Of a stretch of 64,000 nt of DNA, positions 45,765 through 53,963 are shown one piece after another. Location of the stretch: assembly GCF_018024495.1 (NCBI RefSeq), contig NZ_CP071696.1, positions 620,001-684,000 on the forward strand, given 5' to 3'. Positions within the stretch are counted from its first letter, which is position 1. Every line of letters begins with the position of its first letter. Made by a program: the position numbers and the translations under genes. The DNA is from Agromyces archimandritae. Lineage in GTDB: Bacteria; Actinomycetota; Actinomycetes; Actinomycetales; Microbacteriaceae. The notes beneath the pieces were generated by a model, which was given only the letters and a program-made list of their open reading frames with translations, searched no databases and was not told the DNA's origin.

Positions 45765-48700
45765 GGCTGCCTCCTCGAGGCTCGTCTGCGGGCGCGGACG
45801 ACGGGGGCCCGTCGTCCGCCGAGGCGTCCGGTCCGCTCCCGGCGGATGCGTCGGGCTCGGCGTCGGCGGACGCGTGCGAGCCGGCGGATCCGTCTGCCGC
45901 ATCGGGATCGGCGGACGGCTCGGCGTCGGCGGATGCGCCCGGATCGGCCTCGGCTGACGTGTCGGGCGGCCCGGACGGTGCCGCTCCTCCCCCGCGGCGG
46001 CGGCGCGGCTTCCGTTCGACGGGGTCGGCGGGGGTTCCGGTCGGGATCGACAGCAGCAGGGCGATGCCGACGACGAGCAGCTGCGCGATCGTGATGAGCG
46101 CCACCGTGCCGGCGGGGGCGGCCGGGTCGGCGGATCCGCCGCCCGGGGCATCCGCGAACCGCCACAACTGCCCGAAGTCGGTGTCGCCGACGGGCACGAG
46201 CGCGGGGTTCGCGTCGAGCGCGGCTCGCGCCCGCTCGGCCGTCTGCACGACCTCGCGGGTGATGCCCTCATCGGCGCGCGGGATCGTGAGGAGGATGAAG
46301 CGGACCCCGAAGTCCTCGGCGGCCCGTTCGGCGTCGAAGCCGCTGCGCGAGGCGAGGTTGCCGGCGATGACGGCGAGGCCGGCGTCGCGGTCGCTCGGCG
46401 CGGGGGCGGTCTGCACGAGCGTCGACTGGTCGTCGAGGGTCGACCCGGTGCCGCGTTCGAGCTGGGCACGTATGCCGCCGTCGGCCTGAGGAGTCATGCG
46501 CAGCGTCACGACGCCGGGGTCGGAATCGGCCTCCGCCGTCACGAAGGCGGGCAGCGTGCGCACGGCCGCCGGGCGCAGCTGCCCGCGGTCGACCGCGAGG
46601 CCGACGGCGAGCGGCAGCGAGGCGATCACGACGAGCCCGGCCGCGACGGTCGCCGCCAGCACCCGGGTGCGGCGCAAGCGTCGCAGGCTGACGACCATCG
46701 CGATCACGAGCCCGAGCCATCCGAGGCTGAGGCCCGAGCCGCTCCACACGGCGACCGCCTCGGATCCGGTCGTCGCCACCTGCAGGCGGGTCGCCGCGAC
46801 GGCGGTCGCGAAGCCGAGCAGGGCCACGGCGAGGGCGAAGACGCCGGCCCGCATGCGGGGAGCGGTCACCGCCGAGAAGGCCAGGAGGGCGAAGGGCGCG
46901 AGCAGGATCGCGACGAGCACCGATGGCGGGATCGCCGAGAACGGCGAGAGTTCGAGGGTCGCCGTCCAGCCGCCCCATCCGCCCGCGGGGAAGCCGGCCG
47001 CCAGCTGCCAGATCGTCGACTCCCCGTGCGGAACCGCGGGGCCGGGGTCGGCGAAGAGCGCGAGCAGGGTTCCGCGGCGGAACTGTTCGACGGCGAGCGG
47101 GGCGAACAGCACGAGCGCCGGCAGCGGCAGCCAGGCGAGGCGGACGGCCCCGCGCCCCGAAAGGCAGAGGGCCGCGACCCACGCGACGAGCATGGCCGGC
47201 AGCAGCACGGGCGCCGACGCCGCGACGCCGGCGAAGAGGAGCGACGCGGTGGCCGTCGCGGTCCAGGACCGCGCGGCCCCGGCAGCCGCGAACACGAGCC
47301 ACGGGAGCAGGACGTGCGCGAGCACCGCGCCCGGGCGGCCTTCGCCGAGGGCGGTGAGGAAGGGCGGGGCGATCGCCCAGACGATGCCGGCGGCGGCGCG
47401 GATGCCGCCGCGTTCGGTGAGTCGGGCGGCCGCGAGCCAGGCGCCGAGGGCGGCGACGGGCACGGCGAGCATCCACACGAGCAGCAGCGAGAACGACGGC
47501 GCCCAGAAGGTGATCGAGCCGAAGACCGCAAGGAGCCCGGCGAACGGATCGGCGGCCCCGACCGAGCCGGTGCCGACGGCGCGCGTGCCGTATGCGGCGT
47601 TGCTCCAGAGTTCGGCCAGCGAGGAGCTGAGCGGCATCAGCCCGCCGCCGACGATGCCCGACTTGCCGAACATCCAGAGGAAGAGGGCGACGGCGATGAC
47701 GCCGGTCACGAGCAGGGTCCATCCGCCGCCGCTGTGCAGGAAGTCGATGTCGGGGCGGCTGCCGCGGGCCTTCTCCCGGGTCGCTTCGCGTTCGGCCTGG
47801 CGCCTGACGGCCATCTCGCGCCCGTCGGCGCGGAGCGGCGCGAGCGCCTTCCACCCTGCGCGTTTCGTGCGGCGGATCCTGCGGCGCGACTGCGAGACGG
47901 CGACGGGCGAGGCCATGACCGAGACTGCGGCGGCGAATTCGCCGGGGATGGACCCGGGGGTCTTCGCGAGGAGCCGCCACACCGAGCGCCCGACCGCGAT
48001 CGGCAGCAGGGAGATCCAGTGCACGGCGACCGCCCATGCGGGGGCCCAGGCGAGGCGGCGGTGCAGGGCCGCCCGGCGGCGTTGCCGGTCGCGGCGGCGC
48101 ACATCCCGAGCCTTCCCGCCGGTGCCGGGGTCGGCGACGCCGTCGCCGGCGAAGGCGACGCGGGCGGCGGGCGCCACGGCCACGCGGTAGCCGGCGAGGC
48201 GGGCGCGGACGGAGAGGTCGAGGGCGTCGTCGACGACGGGCAGCGCGGGGTCGAGGCCGCCGAGCTCCTGCCAGAGCGCGGCGTCGACGAGGAGGCCCGC
48301 CGGGGCGACCGCGAGCACGTCGGTGCGGTGGTCGTGCTGGCTCTGGTCGAGTTCGCCGTCGACGAGTTCGACGGTGCGGCCGAAGCGGGTGACGGTGCGG
48401 CCGAGGCTGGCGATCCGTTCGCCGTGCTCCCAGTCGACGAGCTTCGGCCCGGCGAGCACGACCGAGGGGGAGGTCTCGAGCTCGGCGAGGAGCGCTTCGA
48501 GCGCACCGGGCTCGGGTGCGGCGTCGTGGCTCAGGAGCCAGAGCAGTTCGCCGGCTTCGAAGGGCCGGTCGAGGCCCCGGATGCCTGTGGCCACGGCGGC
48601 GCCGAATGCGATCGGTTCGCGGCTCGCGACGATCGTGCCCGCAGCGGATGCCCTGACGGCCTCCGTTTCGGCTTCGTCCGGTTCGACGAGCACCGCGACG

Positions 48701-48801
48701 AGGTCGTCGGGGCGGCGCCGGCCTGCTTCGATCGCGTCGAGGGTTCGCGCGAGGCGGTTCCCGCCGTGATGGACGACGAGGATGGCGGTGACTCTGGGCA
48801 T
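45757..48801 (-). CDS. Giant membrane glycosyltransferase (GT2 domain plus multi-pass region)
   Basis: A 1014-residue protein. An N-terminal GT2 domain (about 1-230) begins PRVTAILVVHHGGNRLARTL and includes ELLWLLSHDAAPEPG in the metal-site position and a VVDDALDLSVRARLAGYRV acceptor block. About a dozen hydrophobic segments follow between about 260 and 890, with periplasmic-type loops. The final 90 residues are a low-complexity Ala/Ser/Asp/Glu/Pro tail. The layout resembles galactofuranosyl- or arabinan-type envelope polymerases only in general terms. It starts at ATG 48801 and overlaps the DUF5719 gene. Confidence 0.85.
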   Translation of the reverse strand: MPRVTAILVVHHGGNRLARTLDAIEAGRRRPDDLVAVLVEPDEAETEAVRASAAGTIVASREPIAFGAAVATGIRGLDRPFEAGELLWLLSHDAAPEPGALEALLAELETSPSVVLAGPKLVDWEHGERIASLGRTVTRFGRTVELVDGELDQSQHDHRTDVLAVAPAGLLVDAALWQELGGLDPALPVVDDALDLSVRARLAGYRVAVAPAARVAFAGDGVADPGTGGKARDVRRRDRQRRRAALHRRLAWAPAWAVAVHWISLLPIAVGRSVWRLLAKTPGSIPGEFAAAVSVMASPVAVSQSRRRIRRTKRAGWKALAPLRADGREMAVRRQAEREATREKARGSRPDIDFLHSGGGWTLLVTGVIAVALFLWMFGKSGIVGGGLMPLSSSLAELWSNAAYGTRAVGTGSVGAADPFAGLLAVFGSITFWAPSFSLLLVWMLAVPVAALGAWLAAARLTERGGIRAAAGIVWAIAPPFLTALGEGRPGAVLAHVLLPWLVFAAAGAARSWTATATASLLFAGVAASAPVLLPAMLVAWVAALCLSGRGAVRLAWLPLPALVLFAPLAVEQFRRGTLLALFADPGPAVPHGESTIWQLAAGFPAGGWGGWTATLELSPFSAIPPSVLVAILLAPFALLAFSAVTAPRMRAGVFALAVALLGFATAVAATRLQVATTGSEAVAVWSGSGLSLGWLGLVIAMVVSLRRLRRTRVLAATVAAGLVVIASLPLAVGLAVDRGQLRPAAVRTLPAFVTAEADSDPGVVTLRMTPQADGGIRAQLERGTGSTLDDQSTLVQTAPAPSDRDAGLAVIAGNLASRSGFDAERAAEDFGVRFILLTIPRADEGITREVVQTAERARAALDANPALVPVGDTDFGQLWRFADAPGGGSADPAAPAGTVALITIAQLLVVGIALLLSIPTGTPADPVERKPRRRRGGGAAPSGPPDTSAEADPGASADAEPSADPDAADGSAGSHASADAEPDASAGSGPDASADDGPPSSAPADEPRGGSRG

Positions 48802-48924
48802 CGGGCTCAGCCTATGGTCGGCCGCCGCCCTGGCCCGTGATCCGCGCGGGCGTGGTGAGAACATCGCCGCCCTCGCGCCGTGCGGGCCGGCCCCGGAACG
48901 CCGATGGCGCCCCGGGGCCGATCG

Positions 48925-49242
48925 TCACACAGCGCGTTTGCGGAGCTTGCGCCGCTCCCGCTCCGACAGCCCGCCCCAGATGCCGAAGCGCTCGTCGTTC
49001 GCGAGGGCGTACTCGAGGCACTGCGAACGCACCTCGCACCCGGTGCAGATCTTCTTCGCATCCCGCGTCGATCCGCCCTTTTCAGGGAAGAACGCCTCGG
49101 GATCGGTCTGCGCGCACAAGGCGTCGGATTGCCACGCCAGTGGATTTTCTTCGTCCGCCTGCCGAACCCCCGGGACCCCGATGCGAACGGGGTCGATGAA
49201 CCAGTCGTCCGGTACGCCAGAACGATACTCAGGATTAGCCAT
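48925..49242 (-). CDS. whiB2: WhiB2-type (WhmD) iron-sulfur regulator
   Basis: A 105-residue Wbl protein with the WhiB2/WhmD core ALCAQTDPEAFFPEKGGSTR, then KKICTGCEVRSQCLEYAL and RFGIWGGLSERERR. Cluster ligands are Cys43, Cys66, Cys69 and Cys75. In mycobacteria and streptomycetes (WhiB) this protein is needed for septation and acts with WhiA. The N-terminal extension of about 35 residues is variable. ATG 49242 has GGGAG 6 nt upstream. A perfect 12-bp palindrome lies about 55 bp upstream. Confidence 0.95.
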   Translation of the reverse strand: MANPEYRSGVPDDWFIDPVRIGVPGVRQADEENPLAWQSDALCAQTDPEAFFPEKGGSTRDAKKICTGCEVRSQCLEYALANDERFGIWGGLSERERRKLRKRAV

Positions 49243-49295
49243 ATCGTCTCCCACCCAGTTGTACCGACCCGCCCTGAGGGCGTGTCATGAATAAT

Positions 49296-49307
49296 TACAC
49301 CGGTGTA
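49296..49307. promoter_or_regulatory. Palindrome TACACCGGTGTA upstream of whiB2
   Basis: A perfect 12-bp palindrome in a locally AT-rich stretch (ATAATTACAC... on the plus strand), 54 bp upstream of the whiB2 ATG and within the probable promoter. Candidate operator for a dimeric regulator. Confidence 0.5.
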
Positions 49308-49478
49308 GTTCCCGAGAGTCAAGCCGCAAATCGTAAACCCTGGACACCCGGTCGAGACTCGTAGGCCAGGGCGACACGCCGGTGGCGTATCGGAGTCGTT
49401 ATCGTGGCCCCGGTGCGGGGGTGGATGGGCGCGGCCCGGCATCCACTCGGGGACGCGGACGTATGCCGACTGCGGCAT

Positions 49479-50453
49479 TCATTCTGCAGCGGGGGCCGCC
49501 GCCTTCCGCGCCGCCCATGCGCTCGCCACCATGTCCCCCAGGCCGTGCCGCATGCGCCAGTCGAGGTCGCGGGCGGCGAGCTCCCCGGAGGCGACGATGC
49601 GGGCGGGATCCCCGGCCCGGCGCGGCGCGATCTCGGGGGTGAAGGCGATGCCCGTGCCGTCGGCGATCGCCGACATGATCTCGCCGACCGAGACGCCGTC
49701 GCCCGAGCCGAGGTTGTACACGGGCTCGAGCCGGTCCCCCGCCTCGAGCCGGCGCGCGGCGACGACGTGGGCGTCGGCGAGGTCGGCGACGTGGATGTAA
49801 TCGCGCACGCAGGTGCCGTCGGGCGTCGGGTAGTCGTCGCCGTTGATGCGCGGCGTGCGCCCCCCGAGCAGAGCGTCGAAGACGAGCGGGAAGAGGTTGT
49901 GCGGGCTCACGTCGTGGATATCGGGGGTTCCGGACCCGACGACGTTGAAGTAGCGCAGGCTCGTGTGCGCCAGCCCGTGCGCGCGGCCCTGGTCGGCGAT
50001 GAGCCATTCGCCGATGAGCTTGGATTCGCCGTAGGGCGATTCGGGGTGCTTGGGGGTGTCTTCGGTGACGAGGTCGACGTCGGGGGTGCCGTAGACCGCC
50101 GCGCTCGAGGAGAAGACCATATGGTGCACGCCGGCGCCCTCCATCGCGCCGAGCAGGCTCACGGTGCCCGTCACATTCTGCTGGTAGGTCAGCAGCGGCC
50201 GCTCGACCGAGACGCCGGCGTATTTGAAGCCGGCCAGGTGCACGACGCCGGTGACGTCGAACTGGCGCATGGCCTCGACGAGGCGTTCGCCGTCGAGGAT
50301 GGTCGCCTGCACGAAGCGGGCCTCGGGGTGGACGAAGGCCTTGCGCCCGGTCGACAGGTCGTCGACGACGACGGTGTCGATGCCCTGTTCGATGAACGCC
50401 CGCGCGACGTGCGCGCCGATGTATCCGGCGCCTCCGGTGACCAGCCAGCTCAT
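49479..50453 (-). CDS. galE: UDP-glucose 4-epimerase
   Basis: A 324-residue extended short-chain dehydrogenase interconverting UDP-glucose and UDP-galactose with tightly bound NAD. TGGAGYIGAHV (about 6-16) is the dinucleotide motif, VVDDLSTG the adenine-ribose end, FSSSAAVYG the catalytic serine block and YGESKLIGE the Tyr-Lys pair. GTCVRDYIHVADLADAH is typical of GalE. ATG 50453 has GGAGAGG upstream; the longer frame is not family-like. It precedes whiB2 in the same direction but is separated by 236 bp, so probably not one operon. Confidence 0.94.
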   Translation of the reverse strand: MSWLVTGGAGYIGAHVARAFIEQGIDTVVVDDLSTGRKAFVHPEARFVQATILDGERLVEAMRQFDVTGVVHLAGFKYAGVSVERPLLTYQQNVTGTVSLLGAMEGAGVHHMVFSSSAAVYGTPDVDLVTEDTPKHPESPYGESKLIGEWLIADQGRAHGLAHTSLRYFNVVGSGTPDIHDVSPHNLFPLVFDALLGGRTPRINGDDYPTPDGTCVRDYIHVADLADAHVVAARRLEAGDRLEPVYNLGSGDGVSVGEIMSAIADGTGIAFTPEIAPRRAGDPARIVASGELAARDLDWRMRHGLGDMVASAWAARKAAAPAAE

Positions 50454-50571
50454 GTCCACACCTCTCCGTGCGCCGTGCGGCGCCCGAGGGAATGGTACCG
50501 AGCGGGGCTGTGCCCGGTCGGCGCGTGGCGTCGGCGTATGGGCTTCGGCGCCGAGCACCTCGACGGGCGAC

Positions 50572-50709
50572 TCAGCGGATGCGGTCGGGGCCGGCCGGGC
50601 GGTTGCGCTCTGCGAAGCCGTCGTGGCCGAGACCGTCGGTGCCGAGACGGGCGATGGATGCCGCGGCCGCCCACACCGCGATGACGCCGAGCAGGATGAG
50701 GATCAACAT
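50572..50709 (-). CDS. 45-residue putative small membrane protein
   Basis: An open frame of 45 codons: a hydrophobic N-terminal helix (LILILLGVIAVWAAAASIA, about 2-20) followed by a basic hydrophilic tail rich in Gly, Asp, Arg and Pro. It is too short for usual gene callers, but a TAGCGT -10 sits 7 nt before its ATG, the same leaderless spacing as in at least eleven other genes here. It is divergent from the GlxA-type regulator across a perfect inverted repeat, so it may be a regulatory target. Function unknown. Confidence 0.55.
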   Translation of the reverse strand: MLILILLGVIAVWAAAASIARLGTDGLGHDGFAERNRPAGPDRIR

Positions 50710-50716
50710 GGCAGTA

Positions 50717-50722
50717 ACGCTA
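50717..50722 (-). promoter_or_regulatory. -10 element TAGCGT of the 45-residue gene
   Basis: TAGCGT on the minus strand ends 7 nt before ATG 50709. Its -35 position coincides with the inverted repeat at 50735-50754. Confidence 0.45.
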
Positions 50723-50734
50723 CGTATTGCCGAA

Positions 50735-50754
50735 TGCTGCCAACAGTGGCAGCA
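50735..50754. promoter_or_regulatory. Operator-like inverted repeat TGCTGCC-N6-GGCAGCA
   Basis: Perfect 7-bp arms separated by AACAGT, 20 bp in all, in the divergent control region between the 45-residue gene and the GlxA-type regulator. It overlaps the expected -35 of the former and lies 53 bp before the start of the latter. Likely binding site of the regulator itself. Confidence 0.6.
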
Positions 50755-50806
50755 TGGCCAATGAACCGCCTATTCCTGCCAACACCGTCGCGAGGAGCCC
50801 GGATCC

Positions 50807-51790
50807 ATGCTCGAGAAGATCGTCTGCGTCGCCATGCCGCAGCTGGCCCCCTTCGAATTCGGCGTCATCTGCGAGGTGTTCGGCATCGACCGTTCCGAGC
50901 AGGGCGGGCCCGTCTTCGACTTCCACATCGTCGCCGCCGAACCCGGCCCCATCCAGACGAAGCTCGGCTTCAGCATCACGATCGAAGAGGGCCTCGAAGC
51001 CGCCGAGACGGCGGATCTCATCGCGATCCCGGCATCCCCCGTCGGCCCCGACGCCGACGAACGCGTGCTCGAGGTCATCCGCCGCGCCGTCGACCGCGGC
51101 GCCTGGGTGCTCTCGGTGTGCTCGGGCGCCTTCACCCTTGCACAGGCCGGCGTGCTCGACGGCCGCCGCGCGACCACGCACTGGATGTACTCGGAGCAGC
51201 TCGCCCGCGAATACCCCCGCATCGACGTCGACCCCGAGGTGCTCTTCGTCCACGACGGCACCATCGTCACCGGCGCCGGCACCGCCGCCGGCATCGATGC
51301 CGCCCTGCACATCGTCCGCACCGAACTCGGCGCCGCACAGGCCAACATCGTCGCCCGCCGCATGGTCGTGCCCCCGCAGCGCGACGGCGGCCAGTCGCAG
51401 TTCATCCGCACCCCCGTCGTCGAATGCCGAAGCGACTCGCTCGTCGAGATCACCGAGTGGATGCTCGAGAACCTCGACCGCGAGCTCAGCGTCGACCTGC
51501 TCGCCCGCAAGGCCCTCATGTCGCCGCGGACCTTCGCCCGCCGCTTCCGCGCCGAAACCGGCACCACCCCCGGCGCCTGGCTGAACCGCCAGCGCCTCCT
51601 GCGCGCCCAGCAGCTGCTCGAAGAGACCGACCTCGGGCTCGAGGAGATCGCCCGCGAGACCGGATTCGGCACCGGCGCCGTCATGCGCCACCACTTCGTG
51701 AAGGTGCTGCAGACGACCCCGACGGCCTACCGGCGCACCTTCGGCGCCATCGCGCCGCTGCCGGCCGAGGTGGTCGCCGTCGCGTCGTAG
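50807..51790 (+). CDS. GlxA-type AraC-family regulator with DJ-1/PfpI-like domain
   Basis: A 327-residue transcription factor. The N-terminal DJ-1/PfpI (class I amidotransferase-like) domain covers about 1-190, with the nucleophile-elbow VLSVCSGAFTLA carrying Cys105 and the following RRATTHW. Two AraC helix-turn-helix motifs lie at about 225-315 (LSVDLLARKALMSPRTFARRFRAETG, then GLEEIARETGFG). Relatives sense small nitrogenous compounds such as choline or carnitine, but the ligand here is unknown. ATG 50807 follows the operator-like repeat; regulation of itself and the divergent 45-residue gene is the simplest reading. Confidence 0.9.
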   Translation: MLEKIVCVAMPQLAPFEFGVICEVFGIDRSEQGGPVFDFHIVAAEPGPIQTKLGFSITIEEGLEAAETADLIAIPASPVGPDADERVLEVIRRAVDRGAWVLSVCSGAFTLAQAGVLDGRRATTHWMYSEQLAREYPRIDVDPEVLFVHDGTIVTGAGTAAGIDAALHIVRTELGAAQANIVARRMVVPPQRDGGQSQFIRTPVVECRSDSLVEITEWMLENLDRELSVDLLARKALMSPRTFARRFRAETGTTPGAWLNRQRLLRAQQLLEETDLGLEEIARETGFGTGAVMRHHFVKVLQTTPTAYRRTFGAIAPLPAEVVAVAS

Positions 51791-51931
51791 CCGAAGGCGC
51801 GGAGCTCGCGCGGGCGATTCCACTTCACCCCCTGGTCGGGGCTCTCCGTCCGACCCCCGGCCAGGGCGCAAGACTGTGCTCTTCGAGGATAAAATCGCAC
51901 AGGATCCGCCCCTCCCCCGCTTGGAACGTTC

Positions 51932-53953
51932 ATGCCCTCCGCCCCCGGCCTCCCGAAACCCCAGACCCGACGCATCACCGAGATCGAGGGCCTCCGCGGG
52001 ATCTCGCTCCTCCTCGTCGTGGCCTTCCACCTCTTCGGTCACGGGCGCGTGTCCGGCGGTGTGGACGTCTTCCTCTTCGTCTCGGGGTTCCTGCTGACCC
52101 TCTCGCTCCTCCGATGGTCGCATTCGGGGTCGCGGCCCGGCCTCGCGCGGCGATACGGGCGGACGCTGCTCCGGCTCGTCCCGGCGACGCTCGTCGTCCT
52201 CGTGTTCGTCGCGGCGATGACGGTCCTCGTCCTTCCGCACTCCGTGTGGGGGCCGACGTGGCGGGAGATCGTCGCCTCCGCGCTCTTCATGGAGAACTGG
52301 GAGCTCATCTCGTCGAGGCTCGCGTACGGGGCGGCCGGCCCCGAAACGAGTCCGTTGCAGCATTTCTGGTCGCTGTCGGTCCAGGGGCAGTTCTTCTTCG
52401 TCTGGCCTGCGGTCATCGCCGCCGTCGTCCTGCTCGCCCGCCGCATCCGGATGCCCGCCGTCGCCGCGATCACGACGCTGACCCTCGCCGGAACGGCGGC
52501 TTCGTTCTGGTACGCGACGGCGATGAACGGGCGTGAGCCGATCGTCGCCTACTTCGATTCGGCCGCTCGCTTCTGGGAGATCGGTGCGGGGGCTCTCCTC
52601 GCCATCGTCTTCACCGCGATCCCGCGACTGCATCCGACCGTCCGTACCGTCCTCGGTTGGGGCGGGATCGTCCTCATCATCGGCTCGGGGTTCGCCATCG
52701 ACGGCGCGAGCGCATTCCCGGGGCCGCTGGCGCTCGTCCCGCTCAGCGGCGCGGCGCTCGTGATCCTCGCGTCGGGGGAACCGACGAGGTTCGGTGCCGA
52801 TCGCATCCTGTCCTGGCGTCCCGTCGAGTGGGTCGCCGGCATCTCCTACCCGCTCTATCTCTGGCATTGGCCGATCCTCATCGGCTATCTGGCCGTGCGG
52901 GATCAGGCATCGGTCGGGGCGATGGGTGCGATCGGCGTCCTCGCGCTCTCGATCCCCGCGGCATGGGCCACCAGACGATGGATCATCGACCCCGTGCTGC
53001 GACGGCGCGAGCGGCTGAGTTCGCGCCGCTCCCTGCTCGCACCCATCGGCGCTATCGCCGTGATCGTCATCGCCGCCGGCGCGGCGGTGGCGTACGAATC
53101 ACGGGACCGGCCCGTCATCGCCGCCGATGTGCAGCACCCGGGCGCGCTCGCGCTCGCCGGCGCCGATGCGCCCGACGGCGTGGACGCCGTCCCCGCGCTC
53201 GATGCGGCGTTCCAGGACCTTCCCGGGCTCTACTCGCTCGGCTGCGTGCAGAACTACCGCGACCAGCCGGAGTATTCGGAGGTCCTCGTCTGCGACACGA
53301 CGGGCGACGTCGACGGCTCGATCGAGGTCGTGCTCACGGGTGGTTCGCACGCGCAGCAGTGGTACGACGCAGTCGAGCAGATCGCCTCCGAGAACGGATG
53401 GCGGCTGACCGTCATCGACAAAGACGGCTGCCGGCTCACCTTCGAGGCGGATACGGCGAATCAGAGTTGCGCCGAATGGGGCGCGGCGGCGATCCAGATC
53501 ATCGGCGATCTCAAGCCGGACGCGGTCATCACCGTTTCCACGCGAACCGATCACCATTCGGCTGCGGAAACGGTGTCGGAGAAGGAGGTCGCTTCCTGGG
53601 CTCGCCTCACCGCAGAGGGCATCCAGGTCATCGGCATCCGCGACACCCCGCGATTCCCGTGGCGCATCCCCGAGTGCCTCGAGAAGCACGGCGACGATCC
53701 GGAGTCGTGCGGGCGTGACCGGGCCGAGGTCTTCGCAGCGACCTCGCCCGTGCAAGACGCGGCCGGGGTTCCCGGCAGCATGGCCCAGCTGGACCTGAGC
53801 GACGGATTCTGCTCTGAAACGCGATGCGAGGCCGTCGTCGGGAACACCGTCGCGTATCGCGATGACGACCACATGACCGCGACCTACTCCAGAACGTTGG
53901 TGCCCCTCCTCGAGGAGCAGCTCCGGGGCGCGGTCCCCGGCTTGTTCCGGTGA
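51932..53953 (+). CDS. AT3-SGNH acyltransferase (OafA-like), variant nucleophile block
   Basis: A 673-residue surface-polysaccharide O-acyltransferase. The N-terminal AT3 domain (about 1-390, about ten membrane helices) has LRGISLLLVVAFHLFGH and GVDVFLFVSGFL. It is followed by an extracytoplasmic SGNH-like domain (about 400-670). Block I reads LTGGSHAQQW instead of the usual GDSHA, so the residue before the catalytic serine is Gly instead of Asp; the C-terminal DDDHMTATYSR has the expected Asp at -3 of the catalytic His. GC is slightly below its neighbours. A GATAAA element at 51888 is a possible -10. It ends 10 bp from convergent manA. Confidence 0.88.
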   Translation: MPSAPGLPKPQTRRITEIEGLRGISLLLVVAFHLFGHGRVSGGVDVFLFVSGFLLTLSLLRWSHSGSRPGLARRYGRTLLRLVPATLVVLVFVAAMTVLVLPHSVWGPTWREIVASALFMENWELISSRLAYGAAGPETSPLQHFWSLSVQGQFFFVWPAVIAAVVLLARRIRMPAVAAITTLTLAGTAASFWYATAMNGREPIVAYFDSAARFWEIGAGALLAIVFTAIPRLHPTVRTVLGWGGIVLIIGSGFAIDGASAFPGPLALVPLSGAALVILASGEPTRFGADRILSWRPVEWVAGISYPLYLWHWPILIGYLAVRDQASVGAMGAIGVLALSIPAAWATRRWIIDPVLRRRERLSSRRSLLAPIGAIAVIVIAAGAAVAYESRDRPVIAADVQHPGALALAGADAPDGVDAVPALDAAFQDLPGLYSLGCVQNYRDQPEYSEVLVCDTTGDVDGSIEVVLTGGSHAQQWYDAVEQIASENGWRLTVIDKDGCRLTFEADTANQSCAEWGAAAIQIIGDLKPDAVITVSTRTDHHSAAETVSEKEVASWARLTAEGIQVIGIRDTPRFPWRIPECLEKHGDDPESCGRDRAEVFAATSPVQDAAGVPGSMAQLDLSDGFCSETRCEAVVGNTVAYRDDDHMTATYSRTLVPLLEEQLRGAVPGLFR

Positions 53954-53963
53954 GATCCGGGCG

